NCBI GenBank assembly: GCA_002778195.1
Contig: PCDI01000007.1
Location: 1,723,337-1,787,336 of the forward strand
DNA length: 64,000 bases
Origin: Raffaelea ambrosiae
Lineage: Eukaryota > Ascomycota > Sordariomycetes > Ophiostomatales > Ophiostomataceae
Reading direction: 5' to 3'
The notes under the pieces are model-generated. The model saw only the letters and a program-made list of their open reading frames with translations. It was not told the DNA's origin and searched no databases. Positions 23,927-35,741 of this stretch are shown one piece after another (within the stretch, counting starts at the first letter, position 1; every line of letters starts with the position of its first letter). Both the position numbers and the translations under genes were made by a program.

Positions 23927-25079
23927 TGCCGCCCACAGGAGACAAAAAAGAGAAGGGGAAAAATGTTGGCGACAGATTGCAGCAATTTGTTTGGACGAAT
24001 AAGTTCAAAGCCGAAGTCTTTAGGGGGGAGTCCGAACAGGTCTTGGGATTCACGCAAACTATCATGGATGGCACGTAGCCGGCCTTGACCTTGCCATTGC
24101 AAAAAACAGTTGTCGCTGCTAGCACCGTGCTATCACTAATACCTGGTTGCGTAGTTGCGAGCCAGGCTGTGATGACAACCTGACTTCGGTCTGATTCCAT
24201 CCCTGGTATGCGCCTTCGGCACGAAGCAGGGTTTCGGTACGTGGTGCGACGTTTGCCACTCGAGTATGCAAATGTTGAGCTCCACAATGTGAGAAGAAAG
24301 GGGGTGAAGGAAGGATTGTTGCGCATCTGTCTAGGGATGCCTGTGTGTGGTACAATAATTGGACGGACTGCCAAGATAATGCTGTCGGGCCCCGGACAGA
24401 TTACTTGATTAGAGAGTATCAAAGCTGTAGTTAACGACGAGGGACAAACTGGACGCTCTTACTGGCGTTGCAATATCGCACAAGCATGGAGCCTCGTAGT
24501 TGCGAGTGTTGATGGAGTCAAAGTAGCCGCAAGCCCACATGTTCAGACGATAGGCATGCACCTGTAGAGCTTGGTGTAACTAGTATTTGTTGTCATTATT
24601 TGGGAGGTTGTGGGGACATTTGCAGGCAGTGTATTCTTGTGATCCTACTTGCTTCAGGCCCTTTGAGACTGGCCAGGTTTCCGACAAATGTATGGAAATC
24701 CAGGACGCACGGCATATGCGTTTTGTGAGAGACGTGAAAGAACATGAGATTTTACTTTTTATTTTTATTTTTGCAGCAAGGGTTCCTGCAAGTGGGAGCA
24801 CGTCCAATAGTCAGGAGCGTCTTTGGAAGGTTATGAACCTGTTTTTCACTCCTCTGCCACAGGATACGAATGCAGTGCTCACTGCGATGCAGCGAGAAAC
24901 AGTGTGACTACCGAATCACACGCTTGAAGCAGGGTAATGTGATGAGCCACGGCCACTGCATGATTTATGGGAGATACATCTGCGGGGGTGAAACCATGGG
25001 GGGAGAGCTCCACGTCGCCGACGAAGCAAGGCAGGGGGGCCAATGCGGCATCCCCGAACTTCTGTTCTGAACAGCCCGC
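23927..25079. other. Intergenic region between the two bHLH genes
   Basis: 1.15 kb upstream of the first bHLH gene and downstream of the second. Short frames only; no motif recognised. Confidence 0.45.
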
Positions 25080-25945
25080 TCACTGGTCGCCATCTGTTGC
25101 GTTTTCCGCCCCCAGAGCGCGGCGCACACGGCATCGAATGTCTTCGACACTCCGCCGAAGATGCTCCAGGTCCCTTGCCTCGCGCCTGCAGCAGGTGGTG
25201 AGCAGGCTGATCGTTTCGATTGCAGCCGACAGCGTAGCCGTCTTGCGTTGTCGGATGGCAGAGCCAAGGTCTCCCTTCGCAACAGGCGACGCGATAGCAT
25301 CCATCTGCACGGCCCAATCCTGCGACTCGCTCGCGCATATTCGCCGCAAAGCTTCCCCCGACAGGGCTTGGGCCAGGGCGGCGAACTTTTCATTGAGCGA
25401 CGACCGATGGCGCTTCTCGACGGCGTAAGGCGGTCCCTGGATGCCCTTCGCCTTGCGGCTCACCCGCTCTGCCTGCGCATGGAATTAGCCTGGCCAGCCC
25501 TGGCATTTGCGGCCGGCAACACGGCAAGTCTTGAAAGGGCTCGGGAAACAACTCTCTCACTCTTTGCGTGTGTGGCTGGCTGGTACGGTACGCGGCCGGC
25601 CGCTTTCTGGCAGCCGGACCTGCATCGTTGTGGGCATTGGTGGTGCTGCTGGTCAGCGGCACGGCACTGCCTGAGGAACGGGTCAGCGAATGGGTGGACG
25701 GATTGCGCTGCAACCACAGCGAAAGCAGCGAAAACCGCACTTGTATGGGGCAGACTTGGGGCGGGCCACTGCTGTGCCTCTATGCGCTTTGGCGTCCCGT
25801 CTGGCAGGTCCAGTAAACCGCCCCCCCCTCCTAGCTGGCGGCAAGACGAAGGCGCACTTGTTGAAGTGGCAGCGCCATCGAGGGCACTAGAGCTGACTCC
25901 ACAGAGATATTCAACTGCCAGAGCGGTTAGAACGGCACTGCGCAT
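25080..25945 (-). CDS. Second bHLH transcription factor (5' end unresolved)
   Basis: Exon 25472-25080 encodes AERVSRKAKGIQGPPYAVEKRHRSSLNEKF..., a basic region plus helix 1. After a loop of about 45 residues comes helix 2, KTATLSAAIETISLL, and a charged helix. An intron at 25473-25560 (GTGAGA donor, GCTAAT branch, GCGCAG acceptor) joins it in phase 0 to an upstream exon ending QPHTQR at 25561. That exon is open back to a stop at 25780-25782. A further 5' exon probably starts at the ATG at 25945, spliced near 25880-25783, but I could not fix the junction. Basic residues of the E-x-R-x-R type suggest E-box binding. It is on the same strand as the other bHLH gene but not an obvious duplicate. 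Confidence 0.6.
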
Positions 25946-26977
25946 GTGTCAACTAGCCGTGCAGCCATGGACGGCACATCTCACATTCAAAGGGCGTTGT
26001 GGCAGACGGGGCCTCTGGTGTGGGCAGGTTCAGGTCGACGGAGAAATCCGAGTCCATCCTGGAAGGCAGTGAAAGGAGTCAACGAGACATTCTTCACTCG
26101 TTCAGGAGCAATTGCAAACACACAACGAAACACAAGAGAGGCGGCCCTCCTTTATACCACGCGAGTCTACTGAATTTTTTTTTTTTTTTCATTTTTTTTC
26201 TTGCGACAGCCATTCCCCAATTATGCATACTGCCAGGCCGAATGCTCACCCCAGCGGTCTTCCGCTCTGGCATAGACTTTCTCCAACCGAAGGCTGAAAT
26301 ACGAACAGCAACTGCTCATGTGGAGGCATCCCTTGCCTGCTGGCTGCCCGAAGGAGGAGGTAAGAATGGTAGGTGGCAGAATCCGATGCACAATGCACAA
26401 CGCGACAAGATGTAATGCAAATTTGACCAAAGCAAGAGGGGGCGAAGTTGTCGCAAGCAGTCGATTCACAAAGCTCGTAATTCAGGCCAGTAATATTTTT
26501 GGAGCAGGAAGGAAGACTCGTGGCGTCAATCCCACGTAGTATTTGGCGTTGTTATCCTTGTAAATCGCCAGTGCAGACGTTCACGACCTTCCTTCACGCA
26601 CCACCAAATCTTCACTACTGAGCACTGTGTGCAAATCCGGGGAAGCATTAGGATCTTGCTTAGATCGCGATGGATCATCGTGTTGAACCAATTGCCCGGG
26701 TCTTCCCAGTTCGAATCGTTTAGGCGTCGGATGTTTCTTCGTTAGCCGTGCGGCTGAGGCAATGGCCGAATCTTAGGGGCTGTCGCCTGGCGGCTGGTGC
26801 TTGGCCGAACAACGTCGATATAAACCTCATGGTGTGCGCTCTGTAACCAGAATCGCAAACAACGACACCGGCATCAGCTTTCTTCTTCTTTCTGTTGTTC
26901 CTCTTTCTTTTCATCTTCCCTTGTCTTTTCGGCAATCACTCTCTGCATACAGACGACAGACCGTCCGCACCCCAACC
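25946..26977. other. Intergenic region
   Basis: 1.03 kb between divergent genes. It contains a T-rich run at about 26173-26200 and a TATA box for the metallopeptidase near the right end. No gene seen. Confidence 0.5.
26819..26824 (+). promoter_or_regulatory. TATA box of the metallopeptidase gene
   Basis: TATAAA 154 bases before the ATG at 26978, followed by a pyrimidine-rich leader (about 26880-26930), a common fungal core promoter layout. Confidence 0.5.
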
Positions 26978-29432
26978 ATGTCTGCAATGATTGTTTTCGA
27001 AAACATCGCCAGCAAAGAGACTGTGAACCAGCGATGTCTCCTCGTCACTGGTCGCTGCGAGGCCGCAAACGGTGACGATAGTCACATTGAGGTCGTGGTC
27101 GAAGACGTGAGGAGGCGGCCAACGTTTCCAGCACAAAACTGGCCAATGTGCCAAGGCATTTTCAAGGCCCTCGTCATACTAGCACCTGGCGAGAACCTGG
27201 TTCGTTTTACTGCTGGGCACGACGAGTCTTGCACGGCTGAGGTATGTACACGATGTCTGGGGGAGGGGGGCGGATAAACCTGTGCCTGTTTTCAGCCGCC
27301 AGTGTATTGACCATTGCTGGTGGCTACTAGATCTCCATCCAGTACGTGCCTTTGCTGCAGACACCGCCTTTGCACCTGGCTATTCTGGTGGCCCGGGACT
27401 CGCCGCTGCTGATTGACTGCCCCCCCGGCAAGTTTGGCGCGCTGTCCAGCGCCCATTCGAGCTTGGATGCCGCTGTCAGCAAGTTCCGCACAACGGCCTA
27501 CATGTGGCAGGCACTCACCGCAGAGGAGATGCGGGCCAACGGCCTTGGCCGCCGCACATTCCGCCTGGAGGAGGAGTGGGCCCTGGACACACTGAGCTCG
27601 TCCTATTCCCGGCGGGAGGCGATGCAGACAACCGCCAAAATCCACCTCGTCCGCACCGAGAAGACGGTGGCCGAGCTCAGAGACGCTCGTCTGGCCCAGC
27701 AGAACTCCTCGGCCAGAAACCGTGACGAACTGCATTCCCTCTTCTCCAAGGCTCTGCGGGCACACGGGGCACCCTTCACGCGCGAGGCGCATCCCATTGT
27801 CGCTGGCCTGGTCCTGGACTCCCACTACGACGCCGATGCCAAACTGATTACGGCGCACGCGGCCCTTGGGGCGCACGACCCCCAGGGCCTGTCGCTGGGC
27901 ATGTTCGGCAGCCACCTGACATATTCCTGGCCGCGTTTCGTGGAGGAGATTCCAGACTGCCTCCTGGACACCAGAGCGCCCGGCGACCGTGTCGGAAACG
28001 ACAACGGCGAGTGCGCATCCATGTGGGAGGCCTGTGCTGTGGGCCAAGGTGCCTTCCTGCACGAGGTCGGCCACGCCTTTTCCGCCCCCCACACGGGCGG
28101 CATCATGGAGAGGGGATACTCCAAGGACTGGCCAAAGTGCTTCCTCCCCAAGACGGCCACCCGTCGCCAGACAGACGAAGCGGGCGCGGTGGCTGTTACA
28201 GGAGCTACGCCGAACCAGTGCCGCTGGGACATTCGAGATCTCCTTCGGTTTCGGAACCTTGCTCACTTCCAGCTGCCGTCCGACCCGGATCTCGACGACA
28301 CGCCGCCCAGTGTCAATATCGAGGACGACGACGGCGCGGATGGTGCGCTTGCCTGCATAACGGTCGGGTCCGAAGCAGGCCTCGCGTATGTCTCGTTGAA
28401 CGGGGCAGTCGAGCCGGTGCCGTCCATCGAGAGCCCGCCGAAGACCATTCGGTATACCCTGGACGAGCTGGAGGGCCGCTTTGACCGGGAGGCGCCGCTC
28501 CAACTCGAGGTGTTCTCTGGGAATGGAAAGCAGCGCAGCCTGGACGTCTGGAGGGTTTTCCGCGACAGGAGCGTGATTCGCATGCCTGGCACTGGGATCC
28601 GTCTCCGCAAGAAGTGTGTCAGCAGCAGCCAGAGCGACAAGGGCGACCGTCCTTGGACCGTTCTGCTGGAAAAGCCGGGCCAGGGCGACGCCATGGTCCG
28701 CGCCACCAAGATCGATATCCGGGTGGGCTGTGTTCTGGATGGCGCGATCGTTTACTACACGGACGGCACCAGCGCGCCCTGCGGCCGTCGAGGCCGTGAA
28801 AGCGACCACTACGGAATGGGCGGACACCAGGCCAGGAAGCTGGCCTTGCCCGAGGGCGTGGACATTGCAAAGGTTGCCGTCTCCATGCTTAACAGTGGCG
28901 AGCTAGCAGGTTTGCGAATCGTCTTGGCTAATGGCAAAGCCATGGGAGCGCTCAACAGGCGGCCCGGGGTTCCCTTTGAGGTGATGGGTACGTTGATGGA
29001 CACGCACGTTGTTCCTTCTTTTGCTCCGTCCCCAATTTGTTTTCCGCTCGTACTAACTCGACTCACTGTCACCAGTGCCGGAGGAGGGCCACCGGATTAT
29101 CGGGTTCTGCGGCACCAGCGGTGCCTTTCGTACGTGCAAACAATTTGGCATTATCACGGCGCCCGCAGACAAGGAACTGCCACAGTCCGTGTACCAATAC
29201 CTCGTGCAAGACAGCTCGACTCGCAAACCGCGCAAGACGAGCGGCAGTGACAAGGATGTATGATTTTCCCCATCCCTTACACTGTCTGAATTGGAGCACG
29301 ATGCTGACGAACAAGCAGTCAACAGACGAGGGCAGCGAAAGCGGAGACAGCGAAACCGAGGACAGCGAAACTGAGACGTCCGAAGACAACGACAGCGGAT
29401 ACGACCATGACTCTGATGTTGACATAGTTTGA
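26978..29432 (+). CDS. Putative zinc metallopeptidase (YIL108W-like family) with lectin-like C-terminal region
   Basis: 738 residues from exons 26978-27241, 27331-28987, 29076-29257 and 29319-29432. The zincin site HEVGHAFSAPH near residue 360 supplies the metal-binding histidines and catalytic glutamate. The flanking GSHLTYSWP and ERGYSKDWP resemble the uncharacterised fungal Metallopep family (yeast YIL108W-type). The distal part, with GxxSDHYGMGGHQARKLALPEG and HRIIGFCGTSG, looks like a jacalin-type beta-prism. The last exon adds a very acidic Ser/Thr/Asp/Glu tail (about 38 residues). If the last intron is retained, translation stops at once after KDV. There is no signal peptide, so it is likely cytosolic. 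The substrate is unknown and the gene looks like housekeeping rather than cluster content. Confidence 0.85.
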
Positions 29433-31847
29433 GCCAAACTCGGAGACACAACAGTTTGAGGCCGAGCCCAACCCACTTGCGGACTGGTCAGCATGCACAT
29501 TTGCTTTTTGCAAAATTATTGCTGCCCATATTCTGTCCACTTCGTACCCTGACAGCCTGACCTTTTTCTTTGAATGGTTGGATTGGCAGAAACCTGTTTG
29601 AGCGGCTTTCTTATTCGGGGTACACAACAATGCGCCTGTACTTCTATAACATGAAATTTCTTCATATTGTCGGGCCGCCGAGAACAAGAACGGGAACAGC
29701 AGTCGAGTATCTTTCTTAGAACAAGGTTGCTACAAGACGAAGAACCCATTGATGTACATCAGTCTTATGTAGTGTCTGATCTGTTGGTGCACCGTTGTGT
29801 CTCAACCAGGCTTAATCCGGTTCTGTTTCCTCCTTCGCCTGACTGCATCCGTCATAGAATCAAGGCATAAGATATATTCCCCAGCACGAGGGGTTTTCGG
29901 GCATCGTGCAGTTTCACCTTGGCTGGGACATCCCGTTCCGCTCCGTCTTGAGCAGGCATTGGCTCTGACTGTCCACACATGTTTTCCCAGGAACTAGTAC
30001 ATCTTCCATATAGCAGGCTGCGGATGACAATGTGCATCCCACCAGTACGTGCCAACTTGTGTGGAGCACTTTCGCGATGCTTGTTTTCCCAACATGCCAT
30101 GCTTCCAGAATTGTCTGCCACGGCGTCGCCGAAATGAGAGATCAACTTTGTTTCTTGCTCAGTTGCATTGATCTAAGGCTGAATGTAGAATGGCTGGAGG
30201 GCAGGGCCACCTTGCAGAGAGAACAGACGCCAGCATGGACCGCTTGGCGACATCGCCTGTCCTGGGAACTCTGCGCACCAAAAATCTGCCCCCGCGTGAT
30301 ACCCCACGCACAACTGCGCAGGATGTTGCGGGATCATGGAGCACCATGGCTTCGTCGGCCCATACGGTTCGCCGGCTGGATGCCGGAGTGGTCCGTTGAT
30401 GCCATCATAATGCTGTGACGTCGATGCGTTTGTTTTTTCGACTTCAACCACCTTGCCAGCTCCACCTCCATCCTGGCTGTCCAGGGGCCCACGGCTCTAG
30501 CCGACTAGCATCTAGTGATGCAACTCCCTTGGAGCTAATTCGCGCAGTAGGGAAAGTACCTGCCTGGTGCAAAGAGCGATCTGCAATTTATTGATCTAAA
30601 AAAAAAAAAAAAAGGCAGAAGTGTACATACTACAGAATAGAGGCAGATGTCATTTTTCCACCTTCTTATACGAGGACTTGCAGACGTGAACTCACTCCAC
30701 CAGCACGTACGAGAACGGCGCAGACGATACGAGGCAGCTAGCCTCAATGTCCAGCTCGCCAGGCTGTCCCGCAGCTTCCAACGCAGTGCAGTTTGTGCAT
30801 CATGAAAGCGCGTGCATGGCCATGCTCTTGGCTTCGCGTGCTCGAACTCGATGGCCCCCCGCACGCAGGGCTGGAATGGCCGGCCCACCACCCATGGGGT
30901 GGGGGCCACTCGCCTGTTAAGGTGCCGTCTGGGCATCTACGGTCTCATTGCCGAGAGTTTGAGGGGACCCATCGGGGTTCGACGACAGCAGCTTTCCAAC
31001 CGAGGCCGAGGAACAAGACGCTTGCGTGGGAACGACGGGACAAGAGGCCATGCCGAAGACGGCGTCGTCCAGTCGTGACTATTGAGGTACTATGTAATAC
31101 TATGTAGGCATTTTCCAAGACCACACCAAATTAGTCGTGGTGGGCTTCACCAGTCCTGAATTAACGTTTCGCAAAACCTGTTTCGTCCCGCCGTCCGTCA
31201 TTTAGACTTGTATTTGCTCGCGAAAAAAAACCCCACGCGGAGCCACGCTGTTTCTTGGTCTGCAAGCGCCCCCCCTGGATGTCCTTTTTTTAATACGTAA
31301 CTACCATGGTACAACGTACACCAATGGATCATCCCCACAGGAACACCCCCCAGCCAGACAACCACACACGTTTCATCTGATAGACCGATTTGGCAGGTGA
31401 CTTTGGGACGATCGACAGGATCCGCTGAAACAATGCCCAGTAGGGGAATCTCCCGTCTGGAACCACCCCCCTTTTTCAGCACCTTTCAGCATCGCCTACC
31501 TCCCGGCGCGTCCGGGTGTAAACATGCGAGCGAGGTTGGACATGTCCTATGAGTCTATTGACAGGCATCGTGCGAGGCGTGCAGCACACTCCTTGCCAAG
31601 GATAGCTCGGCCCGTTGGTCGCCATGTCGGGCCTGGGCGGTAAGAGACTCGTAGGTATGGAGTGTTTCCGCTGGAATTCCGCCAGGTACTTTCCCGCAAC
31701 GCTGTGTAGCATCCCCAGTTCGTCCCATGTATTAAACCTCTGCTCCCGCCCTTTCCCCAGGCTGGTGTTCGGATGGGAAATAACGTTCTTTCCTTCCACC
31801 TCCCTTCGCCTTTCATTCTTTCTTTGGGCACACTGCATAATTATAAT
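29433..31847. other. Large gene-poor region
   Basis: 2.4 kb without a recognisable gene. A run of about 15 A occurs at 30598-30612. Open frames up to about 230 codons overlapping the right end on the minus strand lack family motifs and look like shadows of the GH5 gene and its leader. Confidence 0.45.
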
Positions 31848-33197
31848 ATGGCACGGCTTACCACCATCGCTTTGCTCTCCCTCCTGGGTGCAGTCCATGC
31901 TTGGCTGCCTCACGAAAATGTCGAGCGTATGGAAGCCCGGGACGGCTCCAACCTGTTCAACCGGACGACGGACAGCTCTGTTCATAGTCGCTGGCTGACG
32001 ACAGACGGCAAGCCGCTCCGCGGCGTCAACCTGGGCTCGCTCTTTGTTCTGGAGCCATGGTTGGCCAGCAACGCCTGGTCGAGCATGGGCTGCGACGGCC
32101 AGAACTCCGAGTTCGACTGCGTGTCGCACCTCGGCCAGGACGCGGCCAACTCGGCCTTTCAGAGCCACTGGAACTCATGGATCACCGAATCCGACTTTGA
32201 CAAGATGCAGAGCTACGGCCTCAACGCGGTTCGCATCCCCCTTGGCTACTGGCTCGACCAGGATATCGTCTACGAGGACTCGGAGCATTTCCCGCAGGTA
32301 TGTTGGCGCGTGTTTGTCGTTACCTTTTTATCTATCTATCTATCTATCTATACATGACCAAAAGAAACCGGCTGACAATATTCCTCAAAACAATAGGGCG
32401 CTTTGTCGTACCTGAATAATGTCGTCGGCTGGGCTAGTGACCGCGGCTTCTACATCGTCCTGGACCTGCACGGAGCACCCGGCGCCCAGGTGGCCCAGAA
32501 CGCCTTCACGGGCCAGTACGCAAGCACGCCGGGCTTCTACGTCGACTACCAGTACGAGCGGGCCCTCAAGTTCCTCGAGTACCTCGTCACCCAAGTCCAC
32601 AGTAACAACGCCTACCGCAACGTCGGCATGATTGAAATTGTCAACGAGCCCCTGTCAAATGATCCCGCCCAAACCGATAGCATGCGCGAATCGTACTACA
32701 AGGATGCCTGGGACCGTGTGCACAGCAAGGAGGACGACCTCGGCGTGCATGGCGACGCCCAGGTCCACCTGCTGGTGATGAACGAGTATTGGGGCAGCGG
32801 CAACCCCACGGAGTGGATGAACGGGTGGTACGTTGCCTACGACGATCACCGCTATCTCAAGTGGTCTACTGTGACCGTCGACCAGGCCGCCTACCTGGCC
32901 GCATCGTGCGATGACGTCAGCATGACGAACAACCCCGGCATCGTGGGCGAGTTCAGCCTCAGCCCGCCGGACGACGTGCAGTGGACCAGCACCTGGACAC
33001 CGGACAGCAACACGGACTTTTACAAGAAGTGGTTTGCCGCGCAGGTGACCTCCTACGAATCCAATAGCCTCGGTTGGTTCTTCTGGAGCTGGAAGTCGGA
33101 TCTGAGCGACTACCGCTGGAGCTATCAGCAGGCCGTGGAGGCAGGTGTCATCCCCACAGATCTGGACTCGGTCGACCGCAGCGCCGCCTGCTCGTAG
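31848..33197 (+). CDS. Secreted GH5 glucanase (endo-beta-1,6-glucanase-like)
   Basis: 416 residues, exons 31848-32297 and 32397-33197 (phase 0). A signal peptide of about 19 residues (MARLTTIALLSLLGAVHA) directs secretion. The GH5 core opens GVNLGSLFVLEPWL, with NAVRIPLGYW and DLHGAPGAQ. The acid/base glutamate is in IEIVNEP and the nucleophile glutamate in GIVGEFSLS, followed by GWFFWSWK. The pattern matches fungal glucan endo-1,6-beta-glucosidases acting on cell-wall beta-glucan, either its own wall or another fungus's. The intron contains a TATC microsatellite. It is intact, with no sign of membership in the neighbouring metabolic loci. Confidence 0.9.
32329..32352 (+). repeat. TATC microsatellite inside an intron
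   Basis: About six copies of TATC within the single intron of the GH5 gene, upstream of its GCTGAC branch site. Confidence 0.9.
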
Positions 33198-34118
33198 ACA
33201 TGGCCGGATTTTGTCATGCATAGAGTTCCAAAAGGTAGACTCCCACGAGTCGCCATGTGAAACTACGCCAAAGGGCTACCAAGTACTGTATATAGGTAAT
33301 AATTTTGTCAGAGAAAGGAGAGAGGGAAGAGGGACACAGAGCTATAATATCAGACTGTGGGAGAAGCAGGACCAAGAGGCCCCGAAAACTCATGTATATA
33401 ATAAGCACAATACCACACTGATATTTTCATGATTTTTTAACAAGCATGCCACAGGGCTGTAACTAAGCCACAACAACCAATACAGCCCTCTCCGGCTCTT
33501 CGTTCATTTAGCCACATCTGCTGGAGCATCTGTCGTATCCGCCCAGTTGTCTGCTTCACCTGCCGCCCGGTACTCAGATCCAGGCCATCTCTCACCGCAG
33601 CCCATCGCCAGGCGAGGTTGTCGTCAGAATCCCCCACTCGAATATCTGCCGAAGTGACGGCATTCTTCTATTGTTCTGCATGTACCGTGTATCTGTTTTG
33701 ACATACACCGTACTACCAAAAGTTAAACCCCCATGTTGGCAAGACATCTCTCTTGTTCATTTATTTATCTTCTTCTGCTGGATCCAAGTACTTCTCTGCT
33801 AAAGCCAAATCGTCCAGGCTGCCTGTAAAGCACGGCTACGGTGTAATAAACCGACAGCGGATCGCTGCAAGACCGAACAGAGCCGGATGCTTGCTTCCGC
33901 TATGAAATTTGGGGTAGACATGCAAATATTGCCGTATGACCACGCCGCAACAAGGAGTAGGCGAATCGCCTGAGCTGGGGCAGGACTATGGAACAATTAC
34001 AGGGTCCCCCAAAGTATAACTTTCGATGGGGTAATTTCTCACAGACTTGGCGGGTACTTTCCACCATTCGCCTAGACCAACACTTTTCAAGACACTCACC
34101 TATCTCAACAAGCAGACG
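33198..34118. other. Intergenic region
   Basis: 920 bases between GH5 and the FAD monooxygenase, both on the plus strand. No gene was recognised. Confidence 0.5.
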
Positions 34119-35550
34119 ATGAGCAACCTGACGATCGTCGTCGTTGGTGGCGGCATTGGTGGTCTTCAGACTGCATTGGCGCTGGGATCGGATGGCCACC
34201 ATGTAACTGTGCTAGAAGCCACCCCGGAGTTTCTTGAGGTAAATGTTTATCCTTCTCCTAGACGCCTTGAAATGGTCGCAGCTGATCGTGGATGCCTTCC
34301 AGGTCGGCGCAGGGATTCGTGTCCCCCCAAACTCGTCCCGGCTGAGTATGAGTTGGGGGGCCGACTTTAGCAAAGTACAGAAAGAAGTCTCGCTGGGAAA
34401 CCGCTTTGTGGACTGGAAAGGAAACGCTCTCAAGGACTGTCCATTCGGCGACGTGGAGAACAGGTATGGATCTCCGTATTACTTCCTGCACCGCGCCGAT
34501 CTCATCAAGGTCCTCGTCGATGCTGTCGAAGCGAATCCCAATGTAAGCCTCAGGATGAACTGCAAGGTTGTCGAGTATGACTTTGAAGCGCCGGCTGTAG
34601 CACTGGCAACTGGCGAGCGTGTTGAGGCGGACCTGGTCATCGGCGCGGACGGCATCAAGTCGGCCGTACGAGACTCTGTCAACGGGTCCCCCATAGAACC
34701 CCAAGACACTGGCGACGTTGCCTATCGCGTTCTCGTCCCGGCTGAACCGCTGCTGGCGGATCCTGCCACGCGACATCTTGTCCAGGAGCCTTGGGCCATG
34801 CACTGGATGGGACCGGAAGCGCATGCGGTCGGCTACCCACTGCGTGGTGGCAAGTTATACAACATCATCATCGACATCACCCACGAGACGGACGTGGGCA
34901 AGGCGATCGGCGACGAGGAGTGGCGCACGCAGGCTGACAACGCCGAGCTGGTAAAGCGATTTGCCGACTGGTGTGAGCCGGTGCGCAAGCTGTGTCAGTT
35001 GACAGGGTCCTATCTGAAGTGGAAGCTGGTTGATTTTGCGCAGCTGGATCGTTGGGTGCATCCAGGCGGCAAAGTGGCCATTCTGGGCGACGCCTGCCAT
35101 CCTATGATGCCGTACTTGGCCCAAGGAGCAGCACAGGCGACGGAAGACGCGGCCACTCTGCAGGCCGCCCTCCGACACTATGAAAATCTATCTGACGCCC
35201 TCCATGCGTACGAGAAGCAGAGACTGCCCCGGGCCGCCTACGTGGCCCGCAACACCCGCATACTTCAGGAATGGTTACATTTGTATGATGGCCCGGCCAG
35301 GCAGGAGAGGGACGAGCTGATGCAGCTCAACGACGCGCGCAACCCAATATTCTGGGCCTTTGATGAGCGCAAGGACTGGCTATTTGGCTACAACGCCCGG
35401 GAACTTCAGTCGGAGAAGGACCAGAAATTTCCCGAGTTGGCGATGATGCCTCATGAGGATGCAAGGGTCTACAGCGGAAAGTTTCCAGACACGGAGCTGA
35501 GGAGAAAGTTTCGATCACAGCGGGCGGCTACGACACCGAGCTGTATGTAG
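34119..35550 (+). CDS. FAD-dependent aromatic hydroxylase (salicylate hydroxylase-like)
   Basis: Group A flavoprotein monooxygenase of 455 residues. Exons 34119-34238 and 34303-35550 join in phase 0 (FLE|VGAGI). The N-terminal Rossmann motif is VVVGGGIGGLQ with VLEA at the end of strand 2. Then come GAGIRVPPNSSR, HRADLIKVL, the dual FAD/NADPH motif GADGIKSAVR, and the GD motif ILGDACHPMMPYLAQGAAQATEDA. The enzyme would insert oxygen on an aromatic ring using NAD(P)H; salicylate, hydroxybenzoate or a hydroxy-heterocycle are family substrates. It converges on a Jen1-type carboxylate transporter, which suits uptake and hydroxylation of an aromatic acid. The ATG at 34119 places the Rossmann motif at the very N-terminus, as usual. 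Confidence 0.92.
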
Positions 35551-35741
35551 GCGCGACAGAAAATTCAAGAGAACTGTTGTCCCTGGATGCCTAGCTATGC
35601 ACAGCATTCGGTTTCCATAAACAACAGTCTATTTGTGTGTTCTGGTGAAATTTTCCACCTATCAGCTATGGTATGGGTCAAGACAGAGCCCCCAATCCCT
35701 TCAGTGGCCAGGCTTCTGTCCTTCGTGAGAAACTCGAAAGC

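Noticed and set aside
26708..26717. GTTCGAATC, like a tRNA T-arm
   Set aside because: No matching acceptor stem, anticodon arm or D-arm could be paired around it.
27292..28827. 511-codon open frame on the minus strand
   Set aside because: Antisense to the metallopeptidase main exon; no motif.
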